Assembly (NCBI RefSeq): GCF_003999195.1 | Contig: NZ_RJVR01000317.1 | Coordinates: 16,967-80,966, forward strand | DNA from: Streptomyces soli | GTDB lineage: Bacteria > Actinomycetota > Actinomycetes > Streptomycetales > Streptomycetaceae | DNA: 64,000 nucleotides | Direction: 5' to 3' | Shown here: one piece after another, positions 42,783 to 51,504 of the stretch | Layout of the letters: every line of letters starts with the position of its first letter | Position numbering within the stretch: the first letter of the stretch is position 1 | Translations under genes and position numbers: made by a program | The notes under the pieces: model-generated | The model's input: the letters and a program-made list of their open reading frames with translations, nothing else | Database searches by the model: none | Told to the model about the DNA's origin: nothing

Positions 42783-44174
42783 TCAGGGGCGTGGGGCCCT
42801 CTTCGGCAGGACACGCAGCGCGTCCCCTATGTCCGTCACTTCCGTCACCTTCATTCCGTCCGGGACGCGACCCGGGTCCGGTGGTACGAGGGCGTGTGTG
42901 AAGCCGAGCCGATACGCCTCCGCGAGCCGGCGCTGCACCCCCGTGACCCTCCTGACCTCGCCCGCGAGCCCCACCTCGCCGACCGCGACCAGGTTCTTCG
43001 GAAGGGGCGTGTCGATGGCGGCGCTGGCGAGCGCGAGCGCCACGGCGAGGTCGGCGGCGGGTTCTGTGAGCTTTACGCCGCCGACCGTGGCGGTGTAGAT
43101 GTCCTGCTTTCCGATGGCCTTGATCCGGCCACGCTGCTCGAGAACGGCCAGCATCATCGACACCCGCGAGTTCTCCAGTCCGGAGGTCGTCCGCCGGGGG
43201 GAGGGGATCTGGGTGTCGACGGTCAGCGCCTGGACCTCGGCGACCAGCGGCCGCTTGCCTTCGAGGGTGACGGTCAGGCAGGTGCCCGGGACCGGCTCGT
43301 CGCGGCGGGTGAGGAAGAGGCCGGAGGGGTCGGTGAGGCCGGTGATGCCCTCGTCGTGCAGCTCGAAGCAGCCGACCTCGTCGGTGGCGCCGTAGCGGTT
43401 CTTGATGCCGCGGATCAGGCGGAGGCGGGCGTGCCGGTCGCCCTCGAAGGAGAGCACGACGTCGACGAGGTGCTCCAGCAGGCGCGGGCCGGCGATGGAG
43501 CCGTCCTTGGTGACATGGCCGACGAGGATCGTGGACATCCCGCGTTCCTTGGAGGCCCGGATCAGCGCGCCGGCGACCTCGCGGACCTGGGCCATGCCGC
43601 CGGGCGCGCCGTCGATCTCGGGCGAGGCCACGGTCTGGACGGAGTCCAGGACCAGCAGCGACGGCTTCACGTCGTCCAGGTGGCCCAGGACTGCGGCCAG
43701 GTTGGTCTCGGCGGCGAGGTAGAGGTGGTCGGCCAGGGCGCCGATCCGGTCGGCCCGCAGCCGCACCTGGGAGGCGGACTCCTCACCGGTGACGTAAAGG
43801 GTGCGGGCCTGCGCGCTCGCCGCCTTCGCGGCCACGTCGAGGAGCAGGGTGGACTTGCCGACCCCCGGCTCACCCGCCAGCAGCACCACGGCCCCGGGGA
43901 CGAGGCCGCCGCCCAGGACCCGGTCCAGCTCCGGCACGCCGGTGCCGCGCGCGGTCGCCGTGCGGCCGTCCACCTGGCCGATCGGCTTCGCCGGGGTCGT
44001 GACCCTGCCGGGCGCGGTGGTGCGCACCGGCGCGGCCCCGCCGTACTCCTCGACGGTGCCCCAGGCCTGGCACTCGCCGCACCGGCCGAGCCACTTCACG
44101 GTCGTCCAGCCGCACTCCGTACAGCGGTAGGAGGGGCGGTCCTTGGCGGCGGGGCGGGTGCGGGTGGTGGCCAT
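42783..44174 (-). CDS. radA: DNA repair ATPase RadA/Sms
   Basis: The 463-residue protein starts with a C4 zinc finger (YRCTECGWTTVKWLGRCGECQAWG), then a RecA-like core with Walker A AGEPGVGKSTLLL, the RadA KNRFG-type motif here as IKNRYGATDEVG, and a Lon-protease-like C-terminal domain (VAVGEVGLAGEVRRVTG). It drives branch migration during recombination. The ATG at 44174 starts the gene; the frame upstream is open for more than 1.5 kb but is the shadow of the BACON gene on the other strand. Confidence 0.95.
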   Translation of the reverse strand: MATTRTRPAAKDRPSYRCTECGWTTVKWLGRCGECQAWGTVEEYGGAAPVRTTAPGRVTTPAKPIGQVDGRTATARGTGVPELDRVLGGGLVPGAVVLLAGEPGVGKSTLLLDVAAKAASAQARTLYVTGEESASQVRLRADRIGALADHLYLAAETNLAAVLGHLDDVKPSLLVLDSVQTVASPEIDGAPGGMAQVREVAGALIRASKERGMSTILVGHVTKDGSIAGPRLLEHLVDVVLSFEGDRHARLRLIRGIKNRYGATDEVGCFELHDEGITGLTDPSGLFLTRRDEPVPGTCLTVTLEGKRPLVAEVQALTVDTQIPSPRRTTSGLENSRVSMMLAVLEQRGRIKAIGKQDIYTATVGGVKLTEPAADLAVALALASAAIDTPLPKNLVAVGEVGLAGEVRRVTGVQRRLAEAYRLGFTHALVPPDPGRVPDGMKVTEVTDIGDALRVLPKRAPRP

Positions 44175-44312
44175 GGGCAGCACCGTATCCGCTGCCGCTG
44201 ACAGTGAGGGTCGCGACGGGGCGTCGCTCGTACGGGCGGGATCGCCACCCGAACGGGTTAAAGCCCGGCGTGAGGGCTGAACCCGTACAGACCGTGGGCC
44301 TACCGTCACGGA

Positions 44313-45977
44313 GTGATGAGCAGCAGGTCTGAAACCTCCTCGCAGACAACCGGCGCGCGCCGCCGACACCGCGCGCCGGTCCAGCGCATGCGCGCAGACG
44401 CGCCGGCGGGGGGCGCACGCCGGCGCCCGCAGGGGACGCTGCCGGCCCAGCCGCCCGCGCATTACGAGCCCTACCTGGACGGGCTGTTCACCTACTGCCT
44501 GTCCGTGCTGTGCGAGCACGACGCCGCGGCCTCCGCGCTCGGCGACGTCCTGGCCATGGCGGAACGGCAGCGCGCCCGGCTCCGCAATCCCGAACTGCGG
44601 CGGCCGTGGCTCTACGCCCTGGCCCGCTGGGCATGCCTGCGAAGGCTGTCCGAGGAAGGGCGCCCGGTGCCGGGAAAAGCCTCGGCCGAGGTCGCGGCGC
44701 AGCGCCGGCGCGAGCTGTCGGCGCTGGCCTGGCCGGAGGCGGCCGGTACGACGCCGGAGCAACGTGAGGCGCTGGAGCTGGCCGTACGGCACCAGCTGGC
44801 CCCGCACGAGGTGGCGCATGTCGTCGGCATCGAGCCGGACGCGGCCCGGGCGATGCTCGCGCAGGCCGCCTGCGAGGTCGAGCGGACCCGGGCGGCGCTC
44901 GCCGTCGTCGAGCTCGGCCGCTGCCCGGCGGTGGCCTGGCTCGCCGGGGACACCCAGGTGCTGCTCGGGACGGCACTGCGACGCGAACTGGTCACCCACG
45001 TCGACGAGTGCCCGGACTGCCGCTTCACCGCCGAGCGCGCCGTCGCGACCGGCCCCTGGCCGGGGCTTGCCGCCACCACGGCGGCCACGGCCGTGCTCGC
45101 CGTGATCGAGGCGCCGCGCTCGGCGGCGTACGCGGCCCTGCTGAACGCCATGCGGTCCGGTGCGGGGCGTAGCCGCGAGGGCACGCCGCGCTTCGACCGG
45201 CGCGGCTTCCCCATGGACCTCAAGGACCGCGCCGCCCGGCGGGCCCGTATGCGGCACCGCGCCGTCACCTCGACCGTGGTCGCCGCGGTCGTCGCGGCGC
45301 CCGTGCTCGCCCTCTGGGCTGCCTACCACGGCACCTCCCTCGCCCCCGACAGCCGGGACGAGGGCGCCCTCTCCGCGACCGACCAGGAAGGCCTTGACGG
45401 CTACCCGTACGAAAAGGCCGGCTCCGCCGATTCCGCCGCCCCCGGCCACAAGGCCGGCGCCCCTGCGGCCGGCGTCTCGGTCTCCGTCGCCTCTGCCAGC
45501 CCCTCGTCCGAGGGCGGCCGCTCCTCCGCCACGGCCGGCGGCTCCTCCGCCACGGCCGGCGCGTCCGCGTCGCCCTCGTCGGCCGCCCCGAGCCGGGGGG
45601 CGGGGCCAGGGCGGCTCACGATCGCGGCGGAACCGCGCGGCGACGTCACGGTCATCACCCTCACCGCGTCCGGCGGCTCCGACGTCCACTGGACGGCGTC
45701 CACGGGTGCGGACTGGCTCCGCCTCAGCCGGCACGGCGGGACCCTGTCGCCCGGCGACACCACGACCATCACCGTCTCCGTCGACCACCGCTCCGAGCCC
45801 TCCGGCCCCTGGCGCGGCCGCGTCGTCTTCTCCCCCTCCGGCGCCGTCGTCACCATCGACGGCCGCGGCCCCTCCACGTCCCCCTCCCCCGACCCCTCCC
45901 CCACCCCCACCGACCCCTCCCCGTCCTCCTCCGGCGAGTCCTCCCCGCCCCCGACCGACTCCCCGACGGGCGGCTGA
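44313..45977 (+). CDS. Membrane protein with sigma-like, zinc anti-sigma-like and BACON domains
   Basis: The 554-residue protein begins with a sigma-70-like part: region-2-like LDGLFTYCLSVLCEHDAAASAL...PWLYALARWACLRRL (about 53-112) and region-4-like PEQREALELAVRHQLAPHEVAHVVGIEPDAARAML (about 147-183). A zinc anti-sigma motif H-x3-C-x2-C (THVDECPDC, about 229-237) follows, then a transmembrane helix (about 312-336), a Ser/Ala/Pro linker and an outer BACON beta-sandwich domain (VTVITLTASGGSDVHWTAS...) with a Pro/Ser tail. Start GTG/ATG at 44313/44316, probably leaderless (TACCGT box). Function is unknown; a transmembrane signalling role is inferred. Confidence 0.8.
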   Translation: MMSSRSETSSQTTGARRRHRAPVQRMRADAPAGGARRRPQGTLPAQPPAHYEPYLDGLFTYCLSVLCEHDAAASALGDVLAMAERQRARLRNPELRRPWLYALARWACLRRLSEEGRPVPGKASAEVAAQRRRELSALAWPEAAGTTPEQREALELAVRHQLAPHEVAHVVGIEPDAARAMLAQAACEVERTRAALAVVELGRCPAVAWLAGDTQVLLGTALRRELVTHVDECPDCRFTAERAVATGPWPGLAATTAATAVLAVIEAPRSAAYAALLNAMRSGAGRSREGTPRFDRRGFPMDLKDRAARRARMRHRAVTSTVVAAVVAAPVLALWAAYHGTSLAPDSRDEGALSATDQEGLDGYPYEKAGSADSAAPGHKAGAPAAGVSVSVASASPSSEGGRSSATAGGSSATAGASASPSSAAPSRGAGPGRLTIAAEPRGDVTVITLTASGGSDVHWTASTGADWLRLSRHGGTLSPGDTTTITVSVDHRSEPSGPWRGRVVFSPSGAVVTIDGRGPSTSPSPDPSPTPTDPSPSSSGESSPPPTDSPTGG

Positions 45978-46021
45978 GGGGTTTTCGTGGCCGAAGGCGG
46001 CGTGAAGAATCGGGCCCCGCG

Positions 46022-46816
46022 TCAGGAAATCGGGTCCGCCGGGTGGGGGGCCATGGGCAGGAGCCCGGCGAGCCGCTGCTCACAGAGCTCGGCCAGGGCG
46101 GCGTAACCCGCCGGGCCCATGAGCTCGGTGAGCTCGGCGCGGTAGGAGAGGTAGACCGGCTCACCGGCGCCGTGCGCGGACGTGGCGCCGGTGCACCACC
46201 AGTGGAGGTCGTGGCCGCCGGGGCCCCAGCCACGGCGGTCGTATTCGGAGATGGAGACCTGGAGGACGCGGGAGTCGTCGGGCCGGTCGATCCACTCGTA
46301 CGTACGACGGATGGGCAGCTGCCAGCAGACGTCGGGCTTGGTCTCGAGCGGCTCGCGGCCTTCCCGGAGGGCGAGGGTGTGGAGGGCGCAGCCGGCGCCG
46401 CCGGGGAAGCCGGGGCGGTTGAGGAAGACGCAGGCGCCCTCGTGGCGGCGGGTCTGGCGCTCGCCTTCGTCGTTGACCTCGGCCCATTCGAGACCGTGGA
46501 ACTGCCAAGTCTCCGGCGTGAGCCGCTCCGCGTGGAGGGCGACCCGCTTCTCGTCGTCGTCATCGGAGAAGTGCGCGCCGAGCGTGCAGCAGCCGTCGCT
46601 GGCGCGTCCGGCCTCGATGCCCTGGCAGCCCTGACCGAAAATGCAGGTCCAGCGGGAGGTGAGCCAGGTCAGATCGCAGCGGAAGACCTGTTCCTCGTCG
46701 GCGGGATCGGGGAACTCCACCCAGGCGCGGGGGAAGTCGAGCCCGACCTCGTCCCGGACCGCGTCCACGTCCTGGGGGTCGAGCTGCCGCTTGTTCGCCT
46801 TCTTGGTCTTCGCCAC
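46022..46816 (-). CDS. Cysteine-rich conserved hypothetical protein, 264 aa
   Basis: The product has a basic start (VAKTKKANKRQ) and many cysteines clustered in the first half, including CDLTWLTSRWTCIFGQGC, GCCTLGAHF, ACVFLNRPGF and GAGCALHTLA. This recalls YkgJ-like/DUF3109-type metal-chelating proteins, but I am not certain of the family. No membrane segment or signal is present. The GTG at 46816 is likely leaderless (TACCCT upstream). It lies between the BACON protein (convergent) and the Ppx/GppA gene (divergent), with no obvious partner. Confidence 0.65.
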   Translation of the reverse strand: MAKTKKANKRQLDPQDVDAVRDEVGLDFPRAWVEFPDPADEEQVFRCDLTWLTSRWTCIFGQGCQGIEAGRASDGCCTLGAHFSDDDDEKRVALHAERLTPETWQFHGLEWAEVNDEGERQTRRHEGACVFLNRPGFPGGAGCALHTLALREGREPLETKPDVCWQLPIRRTYEWIDRPDDSRVLQVSISEYDRRGWGPGGHDLHWWCTGATSAHGAGEPVYLSYRAELTELMGPAGYAALAELCEQRLAGLLPMAPHPADPIS

Positions 46817-46899
46817 GGAGTCAGGGTAAGCATGTGAAGCAAAACGAGCGCGTACCCCGGTTGCCCCGGGGCGGCGCGTGGCGCAGTACCTTTTCGGGC

Positions 46900-47838
46900 A
46901 TGAGACTCGGTGTCCTCGACGTGGGTTCAAATACGGTTCATCTGCTGGTCATGGACGCGCATCCCGGGGCGCGCCCGCTGCCGGCCTACTCCCACAAGGC
47001 GGAGCTGCGGCTGGCGGAGCTCATCGAGGAGGACGGCGCGATCCACGAGGACGGCGTGGAGCGGCTCGTCGCCACGGTCGCGGAGGCGCTGGAGGTCGCG
47101 GAGGACAAGGGCGTGGAGGATGTGCTGCCCTTCGCCACGTCGGCCGTACGGGAGGCGGCCAACGGGGAGCAGGTGCTCGCGCGGGTCGCCGCCGAGACGG
47201 GCGTGGCACTGACGGTGCTGTCGGGCGAGGACGAGGCGCGGCTGACCTTCCTGGCCGCGCGTCGCTGGTTCGGTTGGTCGGCGGGGCGGCTGCTGCTCCT
47301 GGACATCGGCGGCGGTTCGCTGGAGGTCGGCTTCGGCATGGACGAGGACCCGGACGCAGCCCTGTCGCTGCCGCTGGGCGCGGGCCGGCTGACCAGCGGC
47401 TGGCTGCCGGGCGACCCGCCGGCGCCGGAGGACGTACGGTCCCTGCGCAAACACGTACGGGCGGAAATCGGCCGTACGGTCGCGGAGTTCAGCCGTCTGG
47501 GCCGGCCGGACCACATAGTCGGTACGTCGAAGACCTTCAAGCAACTGGCCCGGATCGCCGGTGCCGCCCGCTCCGGGGACGGGCTGTACGTACAGCGCAC
47601 GCTGACGCGCCACTCCCTGGAGGAGTGGGTTCCGCGGCTCGCGACGATGACGGAGGCGGAGCGCATCGCCCTGCCGGGGGTCTCTGAGGGGCGGGCGCGG
47701 CAGCTCCTCGCGGGGGCACTGGTGGCGGACGCGGCGATGGACCTGTTCGGGGTCCCTGAGCTGGAGATCTGCCCGTGGGCGCTGCGCGAGGGTGTGATCC
47801 TGCGCAAGCTCGACCTGATGGTCAACGAACGCGGCTGA
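46900..47838 (+). CDS. Ppx/GppA-family phosphatase
   Basis: The 312-residue ASKHA-fold protein starts RLGVLDVGSNTVHLLVMDA (phosphate loop) and continues with FATSAVREAANG, VLSGEDEARLTFLAARRWF, LLLDIGGGSLEVGFGM (second phosphate loop) and GTSKTFKQLARI. These are the motifs of exopolyphosphatase/guanosine pentaphosphatase; it may cut polyphosphate or pppGpp. At 312 residues it is the short form without the HD C-terminus, as in actinobacterial Ppx1/Ppx2. The ATG at 46900 looks leaderless. It is transcribed toward the TIM-barrel protein gene. Confidence 0.9.
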   Translation: MRLGVLDVGSNTVHLLVMDAHPGARPLPAYSHKAELRLAELIEEDGAIHEDGVERLVATVAEALEVAEDKGVEDVLPFATSAVREAANGEQVLARVAAETGVALTVLSGEDEARLTFLAARRWFGWSAGRLLLLDIGGGSLEVGFGMDEDPDAALSLPLGAGRLTSGWLPGDPPAPEDVRSLRKHVRAEIGRTVAEFSRLGRPDHIVGTSKTFKQLARIAGAARSGDGLYVQRTLTRHSLEEWVPRLATMTEAERIALPGVSEGRARQLLAGALVADAAMDLFGVPELEICPWALREGVILRKLDLMVNERG

Positions 47839-47922
47839 GGGTGAACCGATCGGTGTCTTTCGCGTCACGTCGGCTGGCATCGATGCGCCGTCCGGCCGAC
47901 CGGCCGCCGTACGCTGTTCCCC

Positions 47923-48783
47923 GTGGCTCAACCAGCTGACCCGAAGGCGTACGACGACGCACTCGCGGCCGGGCACACGGTGCGTGTGCCCGACGCGAAG
48001 GTGGCGCTGTCCACCGCCTCCGTCTACCCGGAGTCGACGGCCACGGCCTTCGAGATCGCGGCCCGGCTGGGCTACGACGGGGTCGAGGTCATGGTCTGGA
48101 CGGACCCGGTCAGCCAGGACATAGAGGCGCTGCGCCGCCTGTCGGACTACCACGGCATCCCCATCCTGGCCGTGCACGCGCCCTGCCTGCTGATCACCCA
48201 GCGGGTGTGGTCCACCGACCCCTGGGTCAAGCTGCAGCGCGCCCAGGCGGCGGCCGAGAAGCTGGGCGCGTCGACCGTCGTGGTCCACCCGCCCTTCCGG
48301 TGGCAGCGCAACTACGCGCGGGATTTCGTCCGCGGGATCTGGCGGATGGCGGACGAGACCGACATCCGCTTCGCCGTCGAGAACATGTACCCCTGGCGCT
48401 ACCGCGACCGCGAGATGCTCGCGTATGCCCCCGACTGGGACCCCACCAACGACGACTACCGGCACTTCACCGTCGACCTCTCCCACACCGCGACCGCCCG
48501 CAGCGCGGCCCTGGAGATGTTCGACCGTATGGGTGACCGGCTGGCGCACGTGCACTTGGCGGACGGCAGCGGCTCCGGCAAGGACGAGCACCTGGTCCCC
48601 GGTCGCGGCACCCAGCCCTGCGCCGAGCTCCTGGAGCGGCTCGCCGCCCGCGGCTTCGACGGCCACGTGGTGATCGAGGTCAACACCCGGCGCGCCATGA
48701 CGGCCGCCGAGCGCGAGGCGGACCTCGCGGAGGCGCTGGCCTTCACCCGGCTGCACCTGGCCGCCGCCGCACAGGTGGGCTGA
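47923..48783 (+). CDS. Xylose-isomerase-like TIM-barrel protein
   Basis: The 286-residue protein has the AP-endonuclease-2/sugar-phosphate-isomerase barrel: VALSTASVYPESTATAFEIAARLGYDGVEVM, IPILAVHAPCLL, ASTVVVHPPFRW, IRFAVENMYPW, HFTVDLSHTATA and VHLADGSGSGKDEHLVPGRG. The Glu, His and Asp residues of these blocks would hold a divalent metal. The substrate is unknown. GTG at 47923 is probably leaderless (TACGCT box). It overlaps the TetR gene by one base (TGATG), so the two are cotranslated. Confidence 0.83.
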   Translation: MAQPADPKAYDDALAAGHTVRVPDAKVALSTASVYPESTATAFEIAARLGYDGVEVMVWTDPVSQDIEALRRLSDYHGIPILAVHAPCLLITQRVWSTDPWVKLQRAQAAAEKLGASTVVVHPPFRWQRNYARDFVRGIWRMADETDIRFAVENMYPWRYRDREMLAYAPDWDPTNDDYRHFTVDLSHTATARSAALEMFDRMGDRLAHVHLADGSGSGKDEHLVPGRGTQPCAELLERLAARGFDGHVVIEVNTRRAMTAAEREADLAEALAFTRLHLAAAAQVG

Positions 48784-49448
48784 TGCCCGGGTCGTCCGCC
48801 TCGTCCGCCTCGTCCGCGTCGCCCGCCTCGTCCGCGTCGTCGTCGGAGTCCGCGCCCCGCCGCCGGGGCCGCCCGTCCGGGGCTCGCGCGGGCGACGCCG
48901 GGACCCGGGACCGGATCCTGGCGGAGGCGCGTACGGAGTTCTCCGAGCGGGGCTACGACAAGACCTCGATCCGCTCCATCGCAAAGGCCGCCGGGGTCGA
49001 CTCGGCGCTGGTCCACCACTACTTCGGTACGAAGGACCAGGTCTTCGCCGCCGCCATCGAGGTGAGCTTCGCCCCGGCCCTGCGCGCGCCGGTCGCCGTG
49101 GCCACCGGGGACCCGGCCGGGACCGGCGAGCGGATGGCCCGCTTCATCTTCGGGATCTGGGAGTCGCCCGCCACGCGCGAGCCGCTGCTGGCCATCCTGC
49201 GCTCGGCGGTGAGCAACGAGGCGGCGGCGGCAGTTCTCCGCGAGCTGGTCACCCGGCGGCTGCTGGTGCCGGTCGCCGAGGGGCTGCACGTGCCCGATCC
49301 GCAGCTGCGGGCCCAGCTCGCGGCGGCGCAGCTGATCGGGATCGCGATGCTTCGATACGTCATCAAGGCGGAACCAGTAGCGTCGGCGGACATCGACGAG
49401 GTCATCGCGATGGTCGCCCCGACACTCCAGGGTTACCTGGCCGGCTGA
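48783..49448 (+). CDS. TetR-family regulator with low-complexity N-terminus
   Basis: The 221-residue protein has a Ser/Ala-rich leader of about 20 residues (from a 9-bp-type repeat TCGTCCGCC at the DNA level) and a basic patch (RRRGRPSG). A TetR DNA-binding domain (RDRILAEARTEFSERGYDKTSIRSIAKAAGVDSALVHHYFGTKDQVFAAAIE) and a helical ligand domain follow. It shares a TGATG junction with the TIM-barrel gene. The start may really lie at a later codon, since the leader is not part of the family. Target unknown. Confidence 0.85.
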   Translation: MPGSSASSASSASPASSASSSESAPRRRGRPSGARAGDAGTRDRILAEARTEFSERGYDKTSIRSIAKAAGVDSALVHHYFGTKDQVFAAAIEVSFAPALRAPVAVATGDPAGTGERMARFIFGIWESPATREPLLAILRSAVSNEAAAAVLRELVTRRLLVPVAEGLHVPDPQLRAQLAAAQLIGIAMLRYVIKAEPVASADIDEVIAMVAPTLQGYLAG

Positions 49449-49596
49449 CCCTCACCCGGAAGCCGGAAGCTCGTGACCAGGGGCCTCGTCCGTAACGTGG
49501 ACGCCGAGTCCGGCATGCGGACACCCTGTCGGGGCCGGCAGCCGCAGGCGTACGCTCGAAGGATCCGATGACGGAATGGTAGAGAGTGGAGCAACC

Positions 49597-51450
49597 GTGC
49601 CCGAGCTGAGGTCACGTACGGTCACCCACGGCCGCAACATGGCAGGAGCCCGCGCCCTGATGCGCGCCTCCGGAGTCGACAGCGCCGATATCGGGAAGCC
49701 GATCATCGCCGTCGCCAACAGCTTCACCGAGTTCGTACCGGGCCACACCCACCTCCAGCCGGTCGGCCGGATCGTCAGTGAGGCGATCAAGGCGGCGGGC
49801 GCGGTGCCCCGCGAGTTCAACACCATCGCCGTCGACGACGGCATCGCCATGGGGCACGGCGGCATGCTGTACTCGCTGCCCTCCCGGGACCTGATCGCCG
49901 ACTCCGTCGAGTACATGGTCGAGGCGCACTGCGCGGATGCCCTGATCTGCATCTCCAACTGCGACAAGATCACCCCGGGCATGCTGATGGCCGCCCTGCG
50001 CCTCAACATCCCCACCGTCTTCGTCTCCGGCGGCCCCATGGAGGCCGGCAAGGCGACCCTCGTCGACGGCACGGTCCGCACCCTCGACCTGATCGACGCG
50101 ATGTCCGACGCCGTCAACGACAAGATCTCCGACGCGGACATCCTCCGTATCGAGGAGGCCGCCTGCCCGACGTGCGGGTCCTGTTCCGGCATGTTCACCG
50201 CCAACTCGATGAACTGCCTCACCGAGGCCATCGGGCTCTCCCTCCCCGGCAACGGCTCGGTCCTGGCCACGCACACCGCCCGCAAGGCCCTGTACGAGAA
50301 CGCGGGCCGTACGGTCGTCGAGCTGACGAAGCGCTACTACGAGCAGGACGACGAGACCGTCCTGCCGCGCAACATCGCCACCTTCGCGGCCTTCGAGAAC
50401 GCCATGGCCCTCGACATCGCCATGGGCGGCTCCACCAACACGATCCTGCACCTCCTCGCCGCCGCCCAGGAGGCGGAGGTGCCCTTCGGCCTCGCCGAGA
50501 TCGACGCCGTCTCGCGCCGCGTGCCGTGCCTGGCCAAGGTCGCGCCGAACGTCGCGAAGAACCGTACGTACTACATGGAGGACGTCCATCGCGCCGGTGG
50601 CATCCCCGCCATCCTCGGTGAGCTCTACCGCGGCGGCCTGCTCAACGAGGACGTCCACACCGTCCACAGCCCCTCCCTGGACGACTGGCTCAAGACCTGG
50701 GACGTGCGCGGCGGTTCCCCCTCCGCCGAGGCCGTCGAGCTCTGGCACGCCGCCCCCGGCTGCAAGCGCTCCGCAACCGCCTTCTCGCAGTCCGAGCGCT
50801 GGGAGACCCTCGACACGGACGCCGCCGAAGGCTGCATCCGCTCCGCCGAGCACGCCTACTCCAAGGACGGCGGCCTGGCGGTGCTCAAGGGCAACCTGGC
50901 CGTGGACGGCTGCGTCGTGAAGACCGCGGGCGTCGACGAGTCCATCTGGACCTTCGAGGGGCCGGCCGTCGTCTGCGAGTCGCAGGACGAGGCCGTCGAC
51001 AAGATCCTCAAGAAGCAGATCAAGGAAGGCGACGTCGTCGTCATCCGCTACGAGGGTCCCCGCGGCGGCCCCGGCATGCAGGAAATGCTCTACCCCACCT
51101 CCTTCCTGAAGGGCCGCGGCCTCGGCAAGGCCTGCGCCCTCGTCACCGACGGCCGCTTCTCCGGCGGCACTTCGGGCCTCTCCATCGGCCACGCCTCCCC
51201 CGAGGCCGCGTCCGGCGGCACCATCGCCCTTGTCGAGGACGGCGATCTCATCCGCATCGACATCCCGGGCCGCACCATCGACCTCGTCGTCCCCGACGAC
51301 GTGCTCGCCGCCCGCCGCGACGCCCTCGGCGGCGTCTACGCCCCCAAGGCCCGCGACCGCAAGGTCTCGGCCGCCCTCAAGGCGTACGCCGCCATGGCCA
51401 CCAGCGCCGACAAGGGCGCCGTCCGCGACATCAGCCGTCTTGACGGCTGA
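49597..51450 (+). CDS. ilvD: Dihydroxy-acid dehydratase
   Basis: The 617-residue enzyme dehydrates dihydroxyvalerate and dihydroxymethylvalerate in branched-chain amino acid synthesis. Motifs: RTVTHGRNMAGARAL, ISNCDKITPGMLMAA (Cys at the Fe-S cluster), EEAACPTCGSCSGMFTANSMN (two more ligands), and TDGRFSGGTSGLSIGHASPEA. The GTG at 49597 gives the standard N-terminus and 617 residues, near the E. coli length; an ATG 21 bp upstream is possible. It is a single gene here, with no other ilv genes. Confidence 0.96.
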   Translation: MPELRSRTVTHGRNMAGARALMRASGVDSADIGKPIIAVANSFTEFVPGHTHLQPVGRIVSEAIKAAGAVPREFNTIAVDDGIAMGHGGMLYSLPSRDLIADSVEYMVEAHCADALICISNCDKITPGMLMAALRLNIPTVFVSGGPMEAGKATLVDGTVRTLDLIDAMSDAVNDKISDADILRIEEAACPTCGSCSGMFTANSMNCLTEAIGLSLPGNGSVLATHTARKALYENAGRTVVELTKRYYEQDDETVLPRNIATFAAFENAMALDIAMGGSTNTILHLLAAAQEAEVPFGLAEIDAVSRRVPCLAKVAPNVAKNRTYYMEDVHRAGGIPAILGELYRGGLLNEDVHTVHSPSLDDWLKTWDVRGGSPSAEAVELWHAAPGCKRSATAFSQSERWETLDTDAAEGCIRSAEHAYSKDGGLAVLKGNLAVDGCVVKTAGVDESIWTFEGPAVVCESQDEAVDKILKKQIKEGDVVVIRYEGPRGGPGMQEMLYPTSFLKGRGLGKACALVTDGRFSGGTSGLSIGHASPEAASGGTIALVEDGDLIRIDIPGRTIDLVVPDDVLAARRDALGGVYAPKARDRKVSAALKAYAAMATSADKGAVRDISRLDG

Positions 51451-51471
51451 CGCCTTTCTCCTCACGGCCCC

Positions 51472-51504
51472 GGACCCCTCCCGCCTCACCAGCGGGAGGG
51501 GTCC
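51472..51504. terminator. Bidirectional hairpin at the ilvD/kinase convergence
   Basis: A perfect 13-bp stem (51472-51484 with 51492-51504) with a 7-nt loop lies between convergent genes. The stop codon of the kinase gene (51486-51488) is in the loop and its last codons are in one arm, so the terminator overlaps coding sequence. Confidence 0.8.

Noticed and set aside
42783..45788. A 1001-residue minus-strand reading frame joined to radA
   Set aside because: The upstream half is the antisense shadow of the BACON-protein gene; the RadA family start is at 44174.
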